DNA of 64,000 nt from Trinickia fusca (lineage in GTDB: Bacteria > Pseudomonadota > Gammaproteobacteria > Burkholderiales > Burkholderiaceae): NCBI RefSeq assembly GCF_003628145.1, contig NZ_RBZV01000004.1:203049-267048 (forward strand). Direction: 5' to 3'. The notes beneath the pieces were generated by a model. That model was not told the DNA's origin and did not search any database. It saw only the letters and a program-made list of their open reading frames with translations. A program made the translations under genes and the position numbers. This document shows, piece after piece, positions 58,292-64,000 of this stretch; positions within the stretch are counted from its first letter, which is position 1; each line of letters opens with the position of its first letter.

Positions 58292-59170
58292 TTATGCCGC
58301 GTTTCGCGCCTGGTCTGCATTACGCGATTCGGTCATCAATTCACGAAAGACGGCTTCATCGAGTTCGAGCGCGCCGACATCCGCCTGCCAGAGTTTTTTC
58401 TGCACCGAGGTGGTCACGACGCGGCGCGCGAGAAGATGTCGCGCGACCATCAGGTGCGTTCCATCCATACAATTGCTTTCCGCGTCTAGATGAGTGCATG
58501 CGGTGCTGAGCGGCAATGAGCGGTGAGCGTTGGACTTGACCGCCGAGGCAAACCTGAATTTCGCATCGTCGAGAAAACCATGCCGAGGCTCGTGGACGCC
58601 GGTCAGGTCCCAGCAACCGTGCATCCAGTCGAGCGCCTCGACTCGCTCCATGTCCAATTGTCGCTCGGTGCTGATGTACCACTCGACGTCGCCCTGGGCC
58701 TCCCAGTATCGCCGCTCAATTTCGAGCTTCTCTACAACACGGGGGTCGTTGAGTTTCTCTGCGGGCTTGATAGCCCATGCGACGAGCCGTCTAGCGAGTC
58801 CGCTCCCAAGTACACACAGGAAATCGGTCGTCATGACCTGCATATCCGTTGTACCCGGCTCGCACGGATGGGGAATACCGGCTTCCTCGGCGATGGCCAG
58901 CGTCCGCTCAAAATCGAGCGGAAACTGCTCACGGATATCGGTCACCTCGTCTGCCCAGTCGAGCAGCAGGAAGTGACGGTATTCGATATCAGAGAGAAGA
59001 TGGTGAACCCGCTTTGTGGTCCATCCAAAGGACCGGTGAGCGCGACCGTCGCTCGGGACATCCTGGACCGTCAGCCAAGGTTTGTAGGTCGCGCTCGCGC
59101 CTTGCCCTCGTCCCTCCTTGATGTACCTGTTGCGTTTCTTTTCATCGATTGAATATCTGCGCTTGGCCAT
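58292..59170 (-). CDS. tnsA: Transposon endonuclease TnsA
   Basis: 292 aa from the ATG at 59170. The restriction-enzyme-like site is E63 (SDIEYRHF), D116 (MTTDFLC) and K135 (VAWAIKPAE), matching Tn7 TnsA E63, D114 and K132. WTTKRVHHLLSDIE is the typical lead-in. The C-terminal half is a winged-helix domain that binds TnsC. It cleaves the 5' ends, making the element cut-and-paste. First gene of the tnsABC-tniQ operon. Confidence 0.93.
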   Translation of the reverse strand: MAKRRYSIDEKKRNRYIKEGRGQGASATYKPWLTVQDVPSDGRAHRSFGWTTKRVHHLLSDIEYRHFLLLDWADEVTDIREQFPLDFERTLAIAEEAGIPHPCEPGTTDMQVMTTDFLCVLGSGLARRLVAWAIKPAEKLNDPRVVEKLEIERRYWEAQGDVEWYISTERQLDMERVEALDWMHGCWDLTGVHEPRHGFLDDAKFRFASAVKSNAHRSLPLSTACTHLDAESNCMDGTHLMVARHLLARRVVTTSVQKKLWQADVGALELDEAVFRELMTESRNADQARNAA

Positions 59171-59786
59171 CAGACCGCCCCCCGCGAGGAGGAGTGCCAT
59201 GCGCCGTATGCTGCCGCGACAATGCACCGCGAACCGGTCAAACGATTGACAACTACTTTAAGCACGAGTGTTCCCCAGCCGCCTCGTTGAGAGAACGGCA
59301 CCTATCTTTTTTGAAATTGGACTAGGACGGGCATTACAGCTTGCCCGTGAGGTCGGGTACGGAGAGTTGGCTGGGGTATAAGGCAGATTGCTCTGCAAGT
59401 ATCTTCGTGTTCTTTCGGGCAGCGGTCCCGTTCGCTGGCATTTCTTCCAGCACGTTCACGAAGTCAATGACCTCTTTTATACATTACCACGGACTGCCAA
59501 CTTTTCACAAGCTAACAAAGACGCGCGTTTAAAAAACTTTATCGAACTGGGGAGAATCAGTTCTTTTTAGCTCGTCGATGGATTTCCTCGTGGCATTCTG
59601 TATGGCTATGAAGTTGACGATAGCGACAGTGATTAGTCACGACTGCGCAGGCGGCACCGCTTACAACCGGACATCCACGGTACGCAAGGTCGCCTCGCAA
59701 TGTGCTCTCACGAATGGGTCCGAGGTTGGAAATCCGCCAACGATGGTGGCGGAAGCCCGTATTCGGCGATTCGACTGGCTGCGTCA
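59171..59786. other. Intergene between tnsA and cargo
   Basis: 616 bp, lower GC than the chromosome. It should hold the tns promoter. I looked for a transposon end here (inverted CACA terminus, repeated AAGTTTTCAGTT sites) and found none convincing. Short open frames have no ribosome sites or family. Confidence 0.5.
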
Positions 59787-60173
59787 TCACGAATGCCGGA
59801 CGACACGCAACTCACTCTCCAGCTTCTGCCACATCTCACTACACAGCAATCTACAAATAAGACACCACAGGCAGTTGCCGACACGATAGACCCAGGAACG
59901 GTGGCGACGCACCAGCATTTCGCATATTTTTTTAACGACCTTGTCGCTGTCGAAACCGGTCCATACCTCAGGCGCCGGCGTCATGCCATTCGATGCGAGT
60001 GCAGGCGCTACTTCCCCGAAGAAAGCTTCTCGCAGCAGAGGAAGCGACATGGTGGGGCAATTCCGTGCGAGCGACACAGCGACATCGCGGTAGTCAATTT
60101 CGTTGTCGACGAAGACATCAGACATAGCAATCCAGCAATTTTGCCGTTCTAAAGTGCTTCCGGAATCTGCCAT
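59787..60173 (-). CDS. Small DUF7079-like protein
   Basis: Up to 128 aa; MSDVFVDNEIDYRDVAVSLA suggests the true start may be the internal ATG at residue 17. The pattern FVDNEIDYRDVA ... LLREAFFGEVAPALASN ... VWTGFD resembles DUF7079 proteins (short helical, FLDTE ... EVxPVLxxN ... GxxGFD). The Arg/Trp-rich C-terminal helix is unusual. Located 117 bp downstream of gajB on the same strand, so possibly co-transcribed cargo. Confidence 0.6.
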   Translation of the reverse strand: MADSGSTLERQNCWIAMSDVFVDNEIDYRDVAVSLARNCPTMSLPLLREAFFGEVAPALASNGMTPAPEVWTGFDSDKVVKKICEMLVRRHRSWVYRVGNCLWCLICRLLCSEMWQKLESELRVVRHS

Positions 60174-60290
60174 TTCATGAGTTCCAAAAATTCCACTTGG
60201 TACAAGCTATCCGGCCTCAGCGATACCACAGGCCTACGACTGTGGCACCCCGAAGACTACGTCCCTGCCCAAGCGCACATTGAAGCGAGT

Positions 60291-61712
60291 TCAGTTGAAA
60301 TGGATGACCTGGTCGGGAGCAAGTACACGAAGCCTGCGCGTCGCCCTAGTGAGAGCGACGTACCATTCGAAGCGTGTGGTGCATGCTTGTGGGGTGACTA
60401 CCGCATAGTCAAACTCCAAGCCTTTAACCAGTAAAGTGCTTCCGACGGAGCGGTTCCGCACGACCCGGCCTTTCTGGCGCTTCTGATTGGCTATTTTCCA
60501 GCAAGCGTCTTCAATATCGAGCGAGGGGTCAGCACCTACCAGCCGTAGGGTTGCCTTCACGGAGTTGACCAAATCCGGCCGTACCGTCCGAACGCCTGTT
60601 TCTCGTTCTATCGACTCCAAGGCATCGAGCACAGTGGTCCATGTGGACCTCTGCGCGACAGCACACAACGACAGCTCTGCTTCTGTGGGTGGCTTCGATA
60701 CGCGTCCCGGCCGCTCCAAGATACTGTCGACACGTTTTAATTTTTGAGCGGCGTTCAAACCGACATACCCGCTGCCCGCCAGGTCAAGGAGGGCTCGAAC
60801 GCGTTCGATGCCTTCTTTCGAAGCAAGAGCCGAGTAAAATCCTATCTCGCAAGCTCCGGCTACCGGTTCGATGGTAGTTCCTTGGATACGCTTGGCCAGT
60901 TCGGCGCGACGTGCGACTCGGGTGCTCGAATCGATTACCGCGAGAACCTCACCGGCATTTTGCCCTTTCATCCAACAGTGCCTTGCCAAAGCACTCACCG
61001 GCTCCTCATCGGCGCATTTCACCCATTCGACAGTCGATGGTGAAGAGCGCAGGTCCAACACGCCGCTCGAAATGGACTCACGCACACTTGTCAGCAGCCA
61101 GCGACCTAGCGCCTGGTTCTTCGCCGCGTTCCATCGATGAGGTTCGCTCAGCTTACCGCGCAAAGGGAACACTGATAAGGCGGTCGCCGCCCAATCAACC
61201 GGGGCGTCCTCCTTCGAAAACTGAAATATCGCTTGATACGGGTCACCGAAAACGTAGCAACGTAGCCTTCTGCCAAGTGCGCGTGCGAGGGCGTGCTGGG
61301 ATGCAGAACAGTCCTGATACTCGTCTATCAGAACGCCATCGTAGGACGCGGTCAGTATGCTTTCGACTGCTCCCGATTCCACAAGCTTGGCGGCTGCACT
61401 GTGAATCGCTGGCCAACTGTCCGCCCGTATTGCTGTGGCAACCGGCAGCCCCGAGGCCCTTGGGTATGCGCTCGCCCAACGATGGGACCACGCGGCAATA
61501 GTGTCGACTTGCACTTTACTTGCTGCGACATCCAGCTTTGCAAGCCGGCGTCGGATTGCGTCGCGCCCTGCGATGGTGTGCGTCAAGACAAGCCACCGGC
61601 CGTGCATATAGCCGGCAATTCGAGCGATTTGCTCGGTCTTCCCTGTTCCGGCGGGCGCTTCAATGGCACCGAGTCGAGACGCTACCATAGTTTTGACACT
61701 AGCTTCGAGCAT
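60291..61712 (-). CDS. gajB: Gabija protein GajB-like, UvrD/Rep-type helicase
   Basis: 473 aa from the ATG at 61712, inside the last codons of gajA (14-bp overlap, translational coupling). SF1 motifs in order: Walker A APAGTGKT (19-26), motif II VLIDEYQDCS, motif III region FGDPYQAIFQF, motif V GLEFDYAVVTP, motif VI YVALTRATRRLRVL. Length fits GajB (about 490 aa). In Gabija, GajB senses DNA ends or nucleotides and acts with the GajA nuclease against phage. Confidence 0.88.
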   Translation of the reverse strand: MLEASVKTMVASRLGAIEAPAGTGKTEQIARIAGYMHGRWLVLTHTIAGRDAIRRRLAKLDVAASKVQVDTIAAWSHRWASAYPRASGLPVATAIRADSWPAIHSAAAKLVESGAVESILTASYDGVLIDEYQDCSASQHALARALGRRLRCYVFGDPYQAIFQFSKEDAPVDWAATALSVFPLRGKLSEPHRWNAAKNQALGRWLLTSVRESISSGVLDLRSSPSTVEWVKCADEEPVSALARHCWMKGQNAGEVLAVIDSSTRVARRAELAKRIQGTTIEPVAGACEIGFYSALASKEGIERVRALLDLAGSGYVGLNAAQKLKRVDSILERPGRVSKPPTEAELSLCAVAQRSTWTTVLDALESIERETGVRTVRPDLVNSVKATLRLVGADPSLDIEDACWKIANQKRQKGRVVRNRSVGSTLLVKGLEFDYAVVTPQACTTRFEWYVALTRATRRLRVLAPDQVIHFN

Positions 61713-63426
61713 CGTCGTCAATCCACTTGTTGACCCGCTGAAGCAGCGCCACACATGAGCCCGTGCCACTGGCGAGCGCCTCCGAGAGAATCTGCTCGCC
61801 TATTGCGTAACAGAGGTCGTAGTGGTCTTTCATCCAGCGATGACAGTTTGCTTGCAACCCAATCTTCTTCGCTGGCTCGTCATTGTTGAGGTGCGCCGTC
61901 ACGCTGTCCACATCCGAGAACGTCGTCTTGAACACGCTTCCAAGCTGGCCAAGTCCAGCTGCAGCGTCATAGCCATCATCGGATAAGACGAGGCGAAACA
62001 GGTCTCGACGCTGCGCGATGGGTAACCCGGAGAAAAGCTCGACTTCGGTACAGTTGCCGCCGCCCCACGCAAAGTGCGGCACTTGGAGGTCCCTCAGTGC
62101 TTTTATTGTGGCTGGAGCAGTCGGCTTGTCGCTGTCGGTCAGCACGGCCGTTCGGTACCCGAGACGGGCGAAATACAGCGCCACGTCGAAGACGGATGGG
62201 TCGCCACCACCGTCGACGAACACAACACCCAGACTATGAAAATCAATTGGCAACGTCGAGGAAAGCCCTTTCATTAAGGCGACCTCCGTTTGCCCCTCGC
62301 ACACAAGAACGGTTTTTGCAAGAAATGCTTCCCCACGGTCTCGAACGAAGCGCCTAGCATTCTTCGACGATGTTGGTTCGCCATTGCATGTAAAGGCATT
62401 AACTACGCCATCAGCACGGTTTCGCCGACAAACGAATACCTCGTCAAACCGCAGGTCGCGCAGCACGGACGAGGAGTGGGTGGTAACGAAAACTTGCCCG
62501 GAGGTTTTCACTCTGGACCTAAGATGACTGATGAGTAAAGACGAACGATGTGGTTCCAGGCCGTACTCTAGTTCGTCTACCAGGAAGAAAAGGCGTGATG
62601 CCGAATTAGTGGCTTGCAGCGCAGCAACCGCGAGACGCGAGGAGCCTGTCCCCATACATCGAACCGGTATGTCGCCATCATGCAGAGCGACGCCGCTGGC
62701 ACCCATGGAAATCTGGGCGTGGTCGAGATTCGCTGAAGGGCCGACGTCAAACAGAACACCCAGCTTCTTGATTTCAGGCTCGACGATATCGGTGAGTTCC
62801 TTAAATTCCTTCGCCCCTTCTTCTCCGAACGCTTGGCGAGCTTTTCTCGCGAGTTCGTTTAAGGTCGATGGAAGCTGCTCAGGATGGGAGCCCACTCGTT
62901 GCAACGCTGACCCCCGCCCCCAAGATAGGTGACGGTCGGCATACACGCCGAGTCGTGCCGGAGAAAGAAGCTTGCGGTCGTCGAAAGGTATCCGCTTGGT
63001 CTTGTCGTTACCCCCGTTTCTCCGAACAAGGATGTGCCAGTTGGGCTCCAGCGCGGAGTCAACCTCAAGGGCTACAGTAAGGACCGGGGTAATCCCGGCC
63101 GCCTCGTTTGGCTCCTCCTTCCACTTGCCGGTCGCCTCTTCCCATCCTGACAGCGTTAACCCGTAGCGGTCATCGCTCAAAAATTCGCGAGGTAAATCAG
63201 CGACGACAGCGATAATTCTCAGCCCCTTGGAAGGGTCGCCTTTGTAGAAGTCGAGGTCCCCGAACGTAGCCGTATGCCGCTCAGCAAAAACAAGGTCAAT
63301 CGCATCGAGAATAGTCGTCTTTCCGCTGTCACCGGCCCCGATTAGGCAGTTGACCCCCCTCTTTGGCGCCCACTTCAGATAACCTATGCCCCGAAACCGC
63401 TCGATTCTTAGCTGTTTGATGTACAC
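61699..63426 (-). CDS. gajA: Gabija protein GajA-like, OLD-family ATPase-TOPRIM nuclease
   Basis: 575 aa from a GTG (63426) with GAGGA upstream; known GajA is about 578 aa. The ABC-type ATPase domain has Walker A GAGDSGKTT (30-38), Walker B FFLVDELEYGLEP (D284, E285) and H-loop VFVTTHSSSVL. The TOPRIM domain has VLVCEGQTEVALM (E377, E381), VFVDGGGDPS and LTDSDKP (D431, D433). GajA is a sequence-selective nicking endonuclease held in check by nucleotides. Followed by and overlapping gajB, the defining order of the system. Confidence 0.9.
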   Translation of the reverse strand: MYIKQLRIERFRGIGYLKWAPKRGVNCLIGAGDSGKTTILDAIDLVFAERHTATFGDLDFYKGDPSKGLRIIAVVADLPREFLSDDRYGLTLSGWEEATGKWKEEPNEAAGITPVLTVALEVDSALEPNWHILVRRNGGNDKTKRIPFDDRKLLSPARLGVYADRHLSWGRGSALQRVGSHPEQLPSTLNELARKARQAFGEEGAKEFKELTDIVEPEIKKLGVLFDVGPSANLDHAQISMGASGVALHDGDIPVRCMGTGSSRLAVAALQATNSASRLFFLVDELEYGLEPHRSSLLISHLRSRVKTSGQVFVTTHSSSVLRDLRFDEVFVCRRNRADGVVNAFTCNGEPTSSKNARRFVRDRGEAFLAKTVLVCEGQTEVALMKGLSSTLPIDFHSLGVVFVDGGGDPSVFDVALYFARLGYRTAVLTDSDKPTAPATIKALRDLQVPHFAWGGGNCTEVELFSGLPIAQRRDLFRLVLSDDGYDAAAGLGQLGSVFKTTFSDVDSVTAHLNNDEPAKKIGLQANCHRWMKDHYDLCYAIGEQILSEALASGTGSCVALLQRVNKWIDDDARS

Positions 63427-63848
63427 GGTGTCCTCGACTCAGTACCTCTGCCGCTTGCTTCCCTACATCGTACCGGTTTCGCTCCTCGATAAACCAACCG
63501 AGCGTGCTTCGCTAACTCAACGAAACCGTCAGGTCAGGTACTCAAGATGCAGAGTATACGTGTTGTGCAGGTGCGCTAGCCTATTCCTCAATCAGTTCAA
63601 ATCCTCCATTGCAGAATTCATTACTTTCAGCGAGACAACAATACAGTGCGGCATCCAACTGTTCCGGTTCGCCTGAGACCTTGTCTCAGCTATTAGCTAG
63701 TTCCTCGCGTAAGACATCCGGCCCGGATGCGAAATTTTGTCGATACATCTTGTCCGCGAGCTCAACTGACGCACGGCAGACGTACAGTGCGTGCGCGCGT
63801 CGCGCTTCTGATATTTAGCCTTACAATAGCTCAAAATCCTAACATCAC
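63427..63848. other. Intergene upstream of gajA
   Basis: About 420 bp with no gene recognised; AT-richer around 63560-63660. It should contain the gajA promoter and that of the rightward frame at 63849. Confidence 0.4.
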
Positions 63849-64000
63849 ATGGACCGGGGCCAACGCACGGTGAAGAAGATTCAGAATAGCTTGCACGGCG
63901 TTGCGCTTTCGACAAGGACCGTCAGGTCTGATATAGACGACATCCCGTCGACAGGTATTCTCGGCCCCAGCACGTCTGAGCTGCTCGGCAGCAACGATGG
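63849..64000 (+). CDS. Start of an unidentified cargo gene (cut by window end)
   Basis: Open from the ATG at 63849 to the edge (about 50 codons): MDRGQRTVKKIQNSLHGVAL and so on to SELLGSND. No ribosome site is obvious. Too short to assign. Confidence 0.35.
   Translation, partial: MDRGQRTVKKIQNSLHGVALSTRTVRSDIDDIPSTGILGPSTSELLGSND

Larger units (their letters stand above)
52312..64000. mobile_element. Tn7-like transposon (one end and cargo; other end outside the window)
   Basis: It starts TGTGGCGTTACAAAAAAGTC at 52312, close to the Tn7 end TGTGGGCGGACAAAATAGTT. Inside follow two related sites, 52394-52413 and 52449-52468 (AAGTTTTCAGTT[G/A]CGG...), in the same orientation as TnsB-binding repeats, with a weaker match within the first 35 bp. 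The putative 5-bp target duplication would be CACCC (52307-52311). Genes inward: tniQ/tnsD, tnsC, tnsB, tnsA, then cargo with Gabija. No tnsE and no cas genes. The right end was not found up to 64000. Confidence 0.85.

Noticed and set aside
52312-59170. CRISPR-associated transposon (CAST)
   Set aside because: TniQ is full TnsD length, and no cas genes or repeat array are seen in the window.
59497-59511. CCAACTTTTCACAAG as a TnsB site marking a right transposon end next to tnsA
   Set aside because: A single weak match, no terminal CACA, and no repeated copies.
60177-60434. Plus-strand 85-aa frame overlapping the gajB end
   Set aside because: Most of it is antisense to the conserved helicase motif VI region; no family.

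Overview
The window looks like chromosome from a high-GC betaproteobacterium of the Burkholderiaceae (Burkholderia/Paraburkholderia/Trinickia-like). The evidence is the flhDC pair with a YcgR-type brake, Burkholderia-type family I.2 lipases with a foldase, several MocR regulators, and two genes preceded by Ralstonia-type hrpII boxes. No tRNA, rRNA, CRISPR array or origin was recognised.

Layout. 1-4.0 kb: end of a haem-oxygenase-like protein gene, then a divergent MocR regulator/MFS transporter pair sharing a palindromic operator. 4.1-6.8 kb: two minus-strand genes that look like type III secretion substrates. One is an OspF/SpvC/HopAI1-type phosphothreonine lyase. Its promoter carries a perfect TTCG-N16-TTCG box 31 nt before a YANNRT -10, and its neighbour has a one-mismatch box at the same 31-nt spacing. 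7.0-13.3 kb: a four-gene polyamine/GABA-type ABC importer operon (ATPase, binding protein, two permeases), divergent from a second MocR regulator, with three tandem hairpin repeats between them.

13.3-18.7 kb: an AT-richer island bounded by two ~300-bp copies of the mocR 3' end. It carries an IS3 remnant and a compact plus-strand set: MazG-like/YqcI-YcgG fusion, HD phosphohydrolase, SAM methyltransferase and DHA2-type exporter. This reads like a small nucleotide/nucleoside modification and export pathway (inference). 19.6-24.1 kb: three paralogous secreted lipases with one foldase gene, plus a 32-bp fossil of a second, deleted foldase.

24.9-41.5 kb: mostly ordinary chromosome. It holds a GNAT, an ABC exporter, a PilZ brake, flhC-flhD, a giant DUF748 envelope protein, a DUF1254/1214 lipoprotein, a PaiB-like flavoprotein, a CueR-box-driven copper ATPase with a small His-rich exported protein beside it, a membrane protein with 14 tandem five-residue repeats, and an AGE-family epimerase. 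41.5-44.3 kb is a graveyard region with a DUF1016 nuclease pseudogene, two orphan genes under a shared upstream repeat, and an IS3 transposase tail. 44.4-52.1 kb: chemoreceptor, thioesterase, VOC protein, hydrolases, a conserved protein of unknown function and a Pat-type protein acetyltransferase.

52.3 kb to the end: a Tn7-like transposon. A Tn7-like terminus with repeated putative TnsB sites is followed by tniQ/tnsD, tnsC, tnsB and tnsA on the minus strand. Beyond tnsA lies cargo containing a complete Gabija antiphage system (gajA-gajB, overlapping by 14 bp) and a small DUF7079-like gene. The far transposon end is not in the window.
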